From: Thalassolituus sp.
Lineage (GTDB): Bacteria; Pseudomonadota; Gammaproteobacteria; Pseudomonadales; Oceanobacteraceae
Direction of reading: 5' to 3'
Length of the DNA stretch: 8,727 nt
Assembly (NCBI GenBank): GCA_029212275.1
Contig: JARGOI010000089.1
Span: 1-8,727, forward strand
Shown one piece after another: positions 1 to 6,439 of the stretch. Position numbers and translations under genes: made by a program. The notes beneath the pieces are model-generated. The model did not search any database. It was not told the origin of the DNA and saw only the letters and a program-made list of their open reading frames with translations. Numbering within the stretch: the stretch's first letter is position 1; every line of letters starts with the position of its first letter.

Positions 1-35
1 AAGGCATAAGCACAAATAACTTGTGAGGAAATACC

Positions 36-1229
36 ATGTTTCAATACTTAAAATACTTTATTTTCCACGTCATCGGGCTAATGGCTGCGGCTTCGATGTA
101 CCTTGGTAGCGACGCTATTGTTTATGGTTTGGCAGTCATTTTTGGTGGCTATATCTTTCTCGACGCAATTCTCGGAGATGACACCACCACGCCGACTTAC
201 AAGCATCCTTGGATATTGACGGTACAACTTTGGCTAGCCTTACCATTATTGTCTTTTATTCTATTCTCGTTTCTTTGGCAGGTTAGCCCCGGAGATATGT
301 TGGGTATCGGTAAGCTCTTAACCAATCTAACCGGGTATGACGTGTTAGTAGCTAAGACGAGTAGTACGATATTGTCGATGGTATGTGCGACCATTATTAC
401 CGGTTTGATGATTGGCATGGTGGGCACGATTACGGCCCACGAGCTGACACATCGCACTTGGGACCCTGTCTCTATGTTTGTTGGTCGTTGGTTATTGGCG
501 TTCAGTTTTGATGTCGCCTTTGCGGTTGAGCATGTCTACGGTCATCATCGCTATGTCAGCACCACCAAAGATCCCGCCACGGCACCTCGTGGCCGCAACG
601 TTTATTATCACATTCTCAGCTCTACCGTTCGCGGTAACGTCAGTGCCTTAAAGCTAGAGTCCGATCGCTTGAAGAAATTACGTAAAGGTGTCGTTTCCAT
701 CAATAACTCGGTGCTGCGTGGCTATGTTATGAGTGCCTTCATTGTGATGCTGGCTTTCGTTGCAGGCGGAGTGCAGGGCATGCTGTTCTTTATTGCCGCA
801 GGTCTTATCGGTAAATCGTTATTGGAAATCGTGAACTACATGGAGCATTACGGAATGGTGCGCAATCCCGACACCACACCAGTGCAACCACGCCATTCTT
901 GGAATACCAATAAACGCTTTAGCTCGTGGTCAATGTTTAACCTGACGCGTCATTCGCATCATCACGCTCATGGCAATGTGCCTTACCAAGAGTTGCGTCC
1001 TTATCCAGAAGCGCCAACGATGCTGAATGGTTATCTAGCCACCATCGTAATCGCCATTATCCCTCCGTTATGGCATAAGCTGATGACGCCCAAAGTGCTG
1101 GAGTGGGATGCGAAATACGCCAGTGACGAAGAAAAAGAATTGGCTAAAATTGCCAACGCAAAAAGTGGAATCTCGGGATTGCAGTATGGCATCAATGCTT
1201 CCGAAAGGATGCCTGACCCTAGCTCTTAA
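36..1229 (+). CDS. AlkB-like alkane/fatty-acyl membrane di-iron monooxygenase
   Basis: Integral-membrane non-haem di-iron oxygenase of the AlkB (alkane 1-monooxygenase) / fatty acid desaturase superfamily, 397 residues, close to the usual AlkB length. Seen: histidine boxes HELTHR (135-140), EHVYGHH (165-171), NYMEHYG (267-273) and LTRHSHHHA (303-311), with the AlkB-like HSWN (287-290) before the last box. Hydrophobic segments lie around 5-46, 60-82, 112-132, 232-256 and 332-349. Family knowledge: AlkB hydroxylates terminal carbons at the inner membrane and takes electrons from rubredoxin; no rubredoxin or reductase gene is in the window. Odd: box 1 ends in Arg where classical AlkB has HK, and box 2 is followed by a DPATAPRG stretch unlike the usual one, so this is a divergent clade whose substrate (alkane, terpene, aromatic side chain or lipid) cannot be read from sequence. 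The start is supported by GAGGA at 25-29, six bases from ATG. The family call is firm; the substrate is not. Confidence 0.9.
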   Translation: MFQYLKYFIFHVIGLMAAASMYLGSDAIVYGLAVIFGGYIFLDAILGDDTTTPTYKHPWILTVQLWLALPLLSFILFSFLWQVSPGDMLGIGKLLTNLTGYDVLVAKTSSTILSMVCATIITGLMIGMVGTITAHELTHRTWDPVSMFVGRWLLAFSFDVAFAVEHVYGHHRYVSTTKDPATAPRGRNVYYHILSSTVRGNVSALKLESDRLKKLRKGVVSINNSVLRGYVMSAFIVMLAFVAGGVQGMLFFIAAGLIGKSLLEIVNYMEHYGMVRNPDTTPVQPRHSWNTNKRFSSWSMFNLTRHSHHHAHGNVPYQELRPYPEAPTMLNGYLATIVIAIIPPLWHKLMTPKVLEWDAKYASDEEKELAKIANAKSGISGLQYGINASERMPDPSS

Positions 1230-1269
1230 AAGACGACACTCCGATAATCTTTTGCCTTGTCTAAACCGA

Positions 1270-1311
1270 TTAATAGCGCCGTTTAAATAGCACTAATTTA
1301 ATAGCGCGAAT
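1270..1311. repeat. Three degenerate 14-bp tandem repeats
   Basis: Three adjacent 14-base units start at 1270, 1284 and 1298. Units 1 and 3 share the identical decamer TTAATAGCGC. The middle unit (TAAATAGCAC) differs from it at two of ten positions. The last four bases of each unit vary. The array lies 40 bases after the alkB-like stop codon. The function is unknown: it could be a protein-binding array or a replication-slippage product. Confidence 0.6.
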
Positions 1312-1333
1312 TTGATATGTGTTTAAGCAAGGC

Positions 1334-1364
1334 TTGAGAAAGACTTCAGCAAAATCGATATACA
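1334..1364 (+). promoter_or_regulatory. Possible sigma70 promoter for paeA
   Basis: TTGAGA (1334-1339) and TATACA (1359-1364) are 19 bases apart, which is longer than the preferred 17. GATATA at 1357-1362 gives 17. A separate TATACT at 1382-1387 is a good -10 but lacks a matching -35. This is inference from consensus only, in AT-rich DNA where such matches are common. Confidence 0.2.
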
Positions 1365-1392
1365 ATACTTGATCTCAGAACTATACTCACGC

Positions 1393-1437
1393 GGCTTGCA
1401 TAGGAAACTGTTTTCTGCAGTCTTTTTCCTAAAAGCC
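1393..1437 (+). promoter_or_regulatory. Imperfect hairpin in the paeA leader
   Basis: GGCTT (1393-1397) pairs with AAGCC (1433-1437), TAGGAAA (1401-1407) with TTTCCTA (1425-1431), and CTG (1408-1410) with CAG (1418-1420). The seven-base loop is TTTTCTG. A small internal loop and a four-base 3' bulge interrupt the stem, for 15 pairs in total. No T-run follows, so it does not look like an intrinsic terminator. It lies about 100 bases before the paeA start and would be near the 5' end of a leader RNA if transcription begins around 1370-1395. Confidence 0.4.
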
Positions 1438-1523
1438 ACCGTCAAAGTAATATTCTGCGTTCAAAAAGAAGAACGCCTTGCTTCACAGCTTGGATTCTCA
1501 GCACGGTGAATGATTTCTTCCGT

Positions 1524-1529
1524 GAGGTG
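1524..1529 (+). promoter_or_regulatory. Ribosome binding site that fixes the paeA start
   Basis: GAGGTG at 1524-1529 sits four bases before ATG 1534. The longer reading frame opens at ATG 1510, where the upstream bases show no purine-rich SD. The SD and the homology (YtfL begins with a short stretch before its first hydrophobic helix) both favour 1534. CACGG (1502-1506) can pair with CCGTG (1520-1524), with an inner GAA/TTC pairing, so a small hairpin ends at the first base of this SD. Confidence 0.7.
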
Positions 1530-1533
1530 TGCC

Positions 1534-2814
1534 ATGAGTGAATTGTTGTGGATCAGTTTGTTAATTCTTGCCAGTGCTTTTTTTGCCATGTCAGAAATTA
1601 GCATCGCAGGCTCGCGTAAAATCAAGCTGCGTATTCTCGCCAGTGAAGGTAATAACAAAGCGCAAGCGGTACTCAATCTGCAGCAAGACCCCGGCGCGTT
1701 TTTCGCAATGATACAAATCGCACTTAATGCCATATCAATCATGGGTGGCATTATCGGCGAACAAGCGTTAACGCCCTTTGTGCAGCAGGTGATTGGGGTG
1801 GTGTACCAAGGCAGATTGCTTGATGAAATCAGTTTTATGGTTTCTTTCGTAAGTATCACGTCTTTATTCATTCTTTTTGCCGATTTAATTCCAAAACGTT
1901 TAGCTAATGTCATGCCCGAAACGGTGGCCATGCGCTTAGTCACCGCTATGCGCTGGGTAACGTTTTTTGTCATGCCTTTGGTGTTTTTCTTTAATGCGAT
2001 GACCAACAGTGTGTTGCGCATGCTGAATATCCCGATGCAGCGCGAAGACGGTGTGACCACACAAGATATCGTTGCGATGATGGATGCGGGTGCAGAAGAT
2101 GGTAGCTTGCAACAGCAGGAATACCAGCTGATTGGCAACGTATTCGAACTCGATACCATGACCATTGCCAGTGCAATGACGCCACGCGATCAGATTATCT
2201 ATTTTGATGTCACTGACAGTAGCGACGTTATTAGTAAGAAAATCATTGATCATCCGCATAATGATTTTTTGGTGTGTTCTGGCAGTCTTGATAAAATCAA
2301 AGGCTCGATCGAATCAAAAGAAATTCTGCGTTTGGTACTTAAGGGCGAACTGGCAGAAATACATCCGACACAACTTGATAAAGACATTCTTTATCTTCCA
2401 GAAACACTGACACTGTCGGAAGGTCTGAATGCCTTTAAAGTAGCCACTCAGCCGTTTGCCATTATCGTCAACGAATATGCCACCGTCGTGGGATTAGTCA
2501 CCGTCAAAGATTTATTAAGTAGTTTCATGGGAGAATTAATCACCCCACAAGACGAGCAACTTATCGTGCAGCGTGATGAAAAATCCTGGCTGATCGACGG
2601 TTTGACGCCAATCGGCGATGCGATACGGGCCTTGGGGTTGGATGATTTACCCGACCGAGGTCAGTACGAAACCATGGCCGGATTTGTGATTCATCAACTC
2701 AAACGTTTGCCTAAAAAAACTGAGTACTGTGTCCATCAGGGGTTCAAGTTTGAGGTGATTGATTTGGAAGGTGTGCGCATCGAGCAGCTCTTAGTGACGC
2801 GTATTGATGTGTAA
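1534..2814 (+). CDS. paeA: Polyamine exporter PaeA (YtfL), CNNM/CorC-HlyC family
   Basis: Inner-membrane protein of the UPF0053/HlyC-CorC family, 426 residues from the chosen start (434 from ATG 1510). It closely follows E. coli YtfL, now PaeA, which exports cadaverine and putrescine and helps cells survive polyamine stress in stationary phase. Seen: a CNNM/DUF21 membrane domain (about 1-195) with helices near 4-20, 58-78, 100-120 and 138-162, and conserved stretches AFFAMSEISIAGSRKIKLR (15-33) and ILFADLIPKR (113-122). A linker IGNVFELDTMTIASAMTPR (200-218) leads into two CBS domains (about 210-335), with NEYATVVGLVTVKDLL in the second. A C-terminal CorC/HlyC transporter-associated domain (about 345-425) contains SWLIDGLTPI and ends QLLVTRID. 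E. coli YtfL is slightly longer (about 447), the difference being its C-terminal tail. A general cation or polyamine transport role is well supported; the exact substrate here is inferred from orthology. The gene is monocistronic and converges on the integrase gene. Confidence 0.88.
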   Translation: MSELLWISLLILASAFFAMSEISIAGSRKIKLRILASEGNNKAQAVLNLQQDPGAFFAMIQIALNAISIMGGIIGEQALTPFVQQVIGVVYQGRLLDEISFMVSFVSITSLFILFADLIPKRLANVMPETVAMRLVTAMRWVTFFVMPLVFFFNAMTNSVLRMLNIPMQREDGVTTQDIVAMMDAGAEDGSLQQQEYQLIGNVFELDTMTIASAMTPRDQIIYFDVTDSSDVISKKIIDHPHNDFLVCSGSLDKIKGSIESKEILRLVLKGELAEIHPTQLDKDILYLPETLTLSEGLNAFKVATQPFAIIVNEYATVVGLVTVKDLLSSFMGELITPQDEQLIVQRDEKSWLIDGLTPIGDAIRALGLDDLPDRGQYETMAGFVIHQLKRLPKKTEYCVHQGFKFEVIDLEGVRIEQLLVTRIDV

Positions 2815-2824
2815 CTACAAGAAC

Positions 2825-2900
2825 TCGTTAATCAACTTTTTAATCAGTCTCTTTAATAGATTTCTTCAGTTAATCTCTTTAATCAATCTTTTTAGTCAAA
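2825..2900. repeat. Six degenerate 13-bp tandem repeats at convergent gene ends
   Basis: The spacer after paeA divides into six head-to-tail units: 2825-2836, 2837-2849, 2850-2862, 2863-2875, 2876-2888 and 2889-2900. The plus-strand consensus is TCTTTAATCAATC; the four inner units are exactly 13 bases and the end units 12. Unit 4 is the most diverged. The last unit contains the integrase stop codon (2892-2894). The array fills nearly all of the 77-base gap between paeA and the integrase gene. Possible roles are an arm-type or accessory site for the recombinase, a protein-binding array, or a simple slippage product; none is shown. Confidence 0.6.
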
Positions 2901-4130
2901 TTCTGGCCGCAATTTCTTATGACGAGCGCTGGCATGGCGCTCGCGCATTTCCGTATCAATATAGCGGTCGGTGGTGGCCATGCTGGCATGACCGGCATCT
3001 TCTCGTACGTGTTCTTTTGGACGAGACTTCACGTCTTCCGAAATCCCCGTGTGCCTTAACCAATGTACCGTGGAGACACGAAGCTCTTGGGCTTCGTCTT
3101 CTAAGCCCATGCGTTGCATTCGTTGAAACGCTTCATCAAAACAGCGCTGCACTAAATAGCGAATTTGCCGAGTACTGGTGACCGGGCCTCGTCCGCGAAG
3201 TTTTGCGATCAAAGGCGTTTGTTCGCCTAAATAGGGCAGTGGTGGCAGTCCTAAGTGGCGTCGATATCGCTTGAGCGTGTCCAGAACATCATCAGACACG
3301 GTAATCATGCGTGCTTTGTTGCCTTTACCGACCACGCGCAACCACCAGTTGTTATCTTGATCCATCTGGAAGTCGCCCATCATTGGCGCGGAACGCTCGT
3401 CGGCCACCAACTCAGAGACTCGCAGATATAAACCAAACAGGCACTTCATAATAAAGACGGTGCGCTCGTGTTCCGCCGGGTTGTCTTTTGCCATTTCTTC
3501 AACCGTTTCGAGAATGAAATCCCATTGCAGATTTGATAAACGTCGTACCGGTTCTTGATAGGCATTGCGTTGTAAAAACTTACTCTTCTGTCGAATCAGC
3601 GCCACTGGATTTAGGCGTAGATAGTCTTCTTGAATCATAAAGTTGAAGTAGGTAGACAGTACTGCAAACAAGGCTTGCAACGATTTTTGCGATAAGGCCA
3701 ACGGCGGTCTGCGTCCCATTTTATCGAGCTTACTGACGAAAGGACGCCAATCGGAGTTGGGGACTCGCGCACCAAGATGCCGAACGAAACGTGCGACTTG
3801 TTTATTACCCACCCAGTGAGAGGGCGGATCTTGGCAAAAATGGACGTAAGCCTCGATATCTTGGCGTGCTAACTCCGCTAAAGAAATGCCACGCACATAC
3901 CAGCACCATTGCAATAAGCGCTCGGTTTCACGCCGATAACTATTAAACGTCGCCGTAGAGCCGTTATAAGCCATCAAAAAGGTAAGCGTGTGAACCAAAT
4001 CATCGAATGCGCCTTCAATTTTATCGACGGCAGGAGAGAGTTTGCTGTACTGGCGCGCATATTTAAGTGGGCTGCCAATCGCATCCAGCTGATCGATAAT
4101 AGGGATGGGATGGGATTTTGACTTTGCCAT
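2892..4130 (-). CDS. Tyrosine recombinase / phage-type site-specific integrase
   Basis: DNA strand-exchange enzyme of the tyrosine recombinase family, 412 residues. Seen: an N-terminal SAM-like, core-binding domain (about 45-170) and a catalytic domain (about 195-400) with the complete active-site set: Arg237 in LYLRVSEL, Lys269 in VGKGNKAR, His356 and Arg359 in VHWLRHTG, His381 in DAGHAS, and the nucleophile Tyr390 in TTDRYID. Because all residues are present, the enzyme is predicted to be active. It is unlike XerC/XerD in length (about 300 for those) and has a longer N-terminus. No excisionase, phage gene or tRNA lies next to it, and no direct repeat that could be attL/attR is obvious, so it is an orphan integrase. 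Its end overlaps the 13-bp repeat array. The start is ATG 4130 with a modest GAAGAG upstream on the minus strand. The partner site and element are unknown. Confidence 0.9.
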   Translation of the reverse strand: MAKSKSHPIPIIDQLDAIGSPLKYARQYSKLSPAVDKIEGAFDDLVHTLTFLMAYNGSTATFNSYRRETERLLQWCWYVRGISLAELARQDIEAYVHFCQDPPSHWVGNKQVARFVRHLGARVPNSDWRPFVSKLDKMGRRPPLALSQKSLQALFAVLSTYFNFMIQEDYLRLNPVALIRQKSKFLQRNAYQEPVRRLSNLQWDFILETVEEMAKDNPAEHERTVFIMKCLFGLYLRVSELVADERSAPMMGDFQMDQDNNWWLRVVGKGNKARMITVSDDVLDTLKRYRRHLGLPPLPYLGEQTPLIAKLRGRGPVTSTRQIRYLVQRCFDEAFQRMQRMGLEDEAQELRVSTVHWLRHTGISEDVKSRPKEHVREDAGHASMATTDRYIDTEMRERHASARHKKLRPEFD

Positions 4131-4502
4131 GGAGACTCTTCAAGTAACGGCTAATTTCAATAGGTTACGTCTTTTCAGGCAAGAATAAAATTATCGGAAG
4201 TAAAATAAGGAACATAACATCTAGCAACATTCACAAATCCAATATTACAAACAAGTCGCAAAATTCATATCGAGAACGCTTGTTTACCAGCAGCAAAATT
4301 TATAAACGTAAAGTTACAAAAAAATTGTGGCCCAACAGGACCAGAGTAACAATGAACCCTGCAAAGTATTCAATGTGTTCTTCGCTTCATTTAACAGGAG
4401 AGCAAATAATGAAGTAAGTAATTCATTCAAGCCTCATAAAAATTTAATTCGGTATGAATATTGGAACTTTTCAGATTCATGCCACCAGTGTAGTAGGGTT
4501 GA
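4131..4502. other. 372-base AT-rich spacer between divergent int and che operon
   Basis: No established gene is seen. It must carry the promoters of both the integrase gene (leftward) and the chemosensory operon (rightward), but no convincing -35/-10 pair stands out. Seen: a short imperfect hairpin at 4328-4343 (TGGCCC, loop AACA, GGACCA, one mismatch) enclosed by GTTAC (4313-4317) and GTAAC (4346-4350); a 21-codon ORF at 4352-4417; and a strong SD with an ATG-AAG-TAA element at 4396-4417. Confidence 0.6.
4352..4417 (+). other. Possible 21-codon leader ORF ending in a strong SD plus ATG-AAG-stop
   Basis: ATG at 4352 opens a 21-codon frame beginning MNPAKYSMC and ending EQIMK at the TAA 4415-4417. 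Its own SD is poor. Near its 3' end AGGAGAG (4396-4402) lies six bases before a second in-frame ATG (4409), which is followed by AAG and the same stop. The second start therefore has near-ideal initiation signals yet encodes only Met-Lys. It could be a regulatory start-stop element, or the surviving front of a gene whose body was lost. The peptide matches nothing I recognise. Confidence 0.2.
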
Positions 4503-5711
4503 ATGAATACAAATAGCACAGATTTCGCTTCATTTTCTCGAGCATATTCTCAACATTTTTCTATTGCAGCGCTGATACCCGTCATTATCGGTTTGGTATC
4601 TGCAGTCATGATTGTCTTGTTTTCTAACACATCTACCCAAGGTTTATTCGGCGCTGCGTTAATAGCGATTCTTTCAATAATTTCTGGGGTTTGGTGCGCT
4701 AAGTTACATAAAAAAATGCAGATGTCGATGCGTGCTTTTGCTAACTCAGTATTACCTGACGAGATTACTTCAACTGCCTCTTCCCAAGTGGTTGAAGAGT
4801 TATGTTTGCATACGCTTCCGATTTGGAGCCGTCAGGTTGAGACAGTGCGCAGCATGACAGAAACATCTTTAACGGATTTGACCATCCGCTTTGCCGAAAT
4901 TGTAAACCGCCTCCAAGCAAGAAATGACGCTCCAGGTCATGCAGTAGGGAGCCACAATGATTCCACAGACATGATATCTATTTTTGATTCAGCCGAAAAT
5001 TCTTTGCAATCGGTCGTTGAATCTCTACGCAGCACGCAAGACGGAAGGACACTGATACTTGATCATGTTCGTGTATTAACAAGCTATACAGAAGAGCTAC
5101 ATAGCATGTCTACCGACGTAGCAGCGGTCGCCGCACAAACCAATTTGCTGGCACTCAATGCTGCTATTGAGGCCGCTCGTGCTGGCGAAGCTGGTCGTGG
5201 ATTTGCGGTTGTTGCTGATGAAGTTCGCAAACTCTCCACCCTCTCCAGTGAAACTGGGAAAAACATGTCGAAAAAGGTAAACATCATTAACGAGGCCATT
5301 GCCAAAACTTTTGAAATCTCTGAAAAATCGGCAATGGAAGATTCTGAAGTATTAAAACGATCTGAGAACTCGGTCAGCGATGTTCTGGCTACGTTTACAC
5401 AAATCGTCGAGGGCTTGGTCCAGTCGACAAAAACCCTGCAAGAAGAGGGGCATGATATTCGCTGCGAGATTGAAGAAATGTTAGTCGCACTTCAGTTTCA
5501 GGATCGCACTAGTCAGATATTGAACCATATTAAAGTCAATCTGGATGATCTGGAACAGGTAATCGTTCAAAAAGATGGAGTTGATACACTCGATATTTCT
5601 GATTGGTTGAAAAAAATGGAAGAAGGCTATGCCACTACGGAACAGCGCCGCAATCATTCAGGGCAAAGTAATGCTGCGTTAGAGACAGAACAAGAGATAA
5701 CTTTTTTCTAG
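4503..5711 (+). CDS. Short methyl-accepting chemotaxis-type protein, no sensor domain
   Basis: Membrane-anchored signalling protein, 402 residues, with the MCP cytoplasmic hairpin that binds CheA/CheW. Seen: two hydrophobic helices (about 19-41 and 46-66) separated by only a few residues, so there is no periplasmic ligand domain. No HAMP domain is evident. The hairpin tip has AAQTNLLALNAAIEAARAG (210-228), then RGFAVVADEVRKLS (232-245). A later conserved patch LQFQDRTSQIL (330-340) is typical of small MCPs found in che clusters. The tail ends EITFF; it does not match the classical NWETF CheR-binding pentapeptide. Signal input may come through the membrane helices or a partner protein. The start is ATG 4503: an in-frame TGA (4500-4502) abuts it, so no longer form is possible. 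AGGG at 4495-4498 is a modest SD. First gene of the chemosensory operon; its stop overlaps the cheY-like SD. Confidence 0.88.
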   Translation: MNTNSTDFASFSRAYSQHFSIAALIPVIIGLVSAVMIVLFSNTSTQGLFGAALIAILSIISGVWCAKLHKKMQMSMRAFANSVLPDEITSTASSQVVEELCLHTLPIWSRQVETVRSMTETSLTDLTIRFAEIVNRLQARNDAPGHAVGSHNDSTDMISIFDSAENSLQSVVESLRSTQDGRTLILDHVRVLTSYTEELHSMSTDVAAVAAQTNLLALNAAIEAARAGEAGRGFAVVADEVRKLSTLSSETGKNMSKKVNIINEAIAKTFEISEKSAMEDSEVLKRSENSVSDVLATFTQIVEGLVQSTKTLQEEGHDIRCEIEEMLVALQFQDRTSQILNHIKVNLDDLEQVIVQKDGVDTLDISDWLKKMEEGYATTEQRRNHSGQSNAALETEQEITFF

Positions 5712-5722
5712 AGGGTTTATAT

Positions 5723-6088
5723 ATGTCAAAGACCATATTGGTTGTTGACGATTCAGCGTCACTTCGACAAGTCGTAAGTATCTCTCTCCGGGGGGCTGGC
5801 TACGAGGTCATTGAAGCCTGTGACGGCAAAGATGCATTGACCAAACTTAAAGGCAAGATTCATCTAGTTATTAGTGATGTGAATATGCCCAATATGGACG
5901 GTATTACTTTTGTTAAAGAACTTAAAAAACTTTCTAGTTATAAGTTCACCCCCGTCATTATGTTAACGACTGAATCACAAGAATCAAAAAAAGCAGAAGG
6001 TCAGGCGGCTGGTGCTAAAGCATGGGTAGTCAAACCATTTCAACCGGCCACCATGCTAGCAGCCGTTGGAAAACTTATTTTACCGTAA
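5723..6088 (+). CDS. CheY-like single-domain response regulator
   Basis: Receiver-only protein, 121 residues, normal CheY length, with no output domain. Seen: acidic pocket Asp9-Asp10, phosphoacceptor Asp52 in SDVNMPNMDG (51-60), Thr82/Thr83 in MLTTES, and Lys104 in VVKPF. The aromatic switch position (Tyr106 in E. coli CheY) appears to be Trp101 in AKAWVVKPF. It would be phosphorylated by the CheA encoded two genes downstream and act through protein binding, on the flagellar motor, on another target, or as a phosphate sink. AGAGGG (5710-5715) lies seven bases before ATG, and the gap from the MCP stop is 11 bases, indicating translational linkage. Calling it the motor CheY would be inference, because many che clusters carry receiver paralogues. 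Confidence 0.92.
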   Translation: MSKTILVVDDSASLRQVVSISLRGAGYEVIEACDGKDALTKLKGKIHLVISDVNMPNMDGITFVKELKKLSSYKFTPVIMLTTESQESKKAEGQAAGAKAWVVKPFQPATMLAAVGKLILP

Positions 6089-6113
6089 TGTAACTCTTAA
6101 AGGGCGATGAATT

Positions 6114-6428
6114 ATGTTCAAGTATCAAACCTTCAAGCGTAAATGCCGCATTACTATCAGTAATGAGATGACTATTTATACTGCCGGCGAACTGAAAGAA
6201 AAACTCTCTCAGGTACTAGATGATCCTCGAGATCTTGAAATTAATCTCAGTAAGGTTAATGAGATCGACTCTGCCGGAATTCAGCTTCTTATGCTTGCAA
6301 AGAAAAGTCGCTCACTTAAGCAATATAAACTAAGTCTGGTTGAACATACCCATGATGTTATTGATGCATTTGAAGCTCTCGGACTGGTGTCATACTTTGG
6401 TGACCCCTTGCTAATTTCCAATAACTGA
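6114..6428 (+). CDS. STAS-domain protein (SpoIIAA-like anti-sigma antagonist fold)
   Basis: Single STAS domain of 104 residues, the fold of SpoIIAA/RsbV anti-anti-sigma factors. Seen: the conserved loop EIDSAGIQLLMLAKK (50-64), in which Ser53 sits at the regulatory phosphorylation position, preceded by the strand LEINLSKV (41-48). In the classical family the unphosphorylated protein binds a partner kinase/anti-sigma factor and releases its target. No such kinase is in the window. STAS proteins placed between cheY and cheA occur in some gammaproteobacterial che clusters, where their job is poorly defined. AAAGGG at 6099-6104 lies nine bases before ATG, and the gap after the cheY-like stop is 25 bases. 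The fold is secure; a link between CheA signalling and a partner switch is inference. Confidence 0.88.
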   Translation: MFKYQTFKRKCRITISNEMTIYTAGELKEKLSQVLDDPRDLEINLSKVNEIDSAGIQLLMLAKKSRSLKQYKLSLVEHTHDVIDAFEALGLVSYFGDPLLISNN

Positions 6429-6439
6429 GGACATATATA

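Larger units (their letters stand above)
1230..1533. other. 304-base spacer between alkB-like gene and paeA
   Basis: No gene is seen here. A short out-of-frame overlap ORF after the alkB-like gene has no recognisable character. The stretch holds three 14-bp tandem units (1270-1311), a possible weak promoter (1334-1364, or TATACT at 1382-1387 as another -10), an imperfect hairpin (1393-1437), and a small hairpin (1502-1524) abutting the paeA Shine-Dalgarno. No G+C-rich stem followed by a T-run is visible, so the transcription end of the alkB-like gene is unclear. Confidence 0.6.

Noticed and set aside
1461..2165. Long minus-strand reading frame opposite paeA
   Set aside because: It is antisense to a well-conserved transporter gene, has Ser/Thr/Ile/Lys-rich composition and shows no domain.
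2804..3181. Plus-strand frame overlapping the paeA end and the integrase gene
   Set aside because: It runs through the 13-bp repeats and antisense to the recombinase catalytic domain, with no SD and no family resemblance.
4309..4340. TAAAGTTA at 4309-4316 resembling a FliA (sigma28) -35 element upstream of the che operon
   Set aside because: The expected GCCGATAA -10 is absent at the right spacing; only two to three of eight bases match.
4313..4350. GTTAC...GTAAC with inner TGGCCC/GGACCA as an attC-like or terminator structure
   Set aside because: The stem is short and mismatched, there is no T-run, no integron core motif fits, and the nearby recombinase is not recognisably an IntI.
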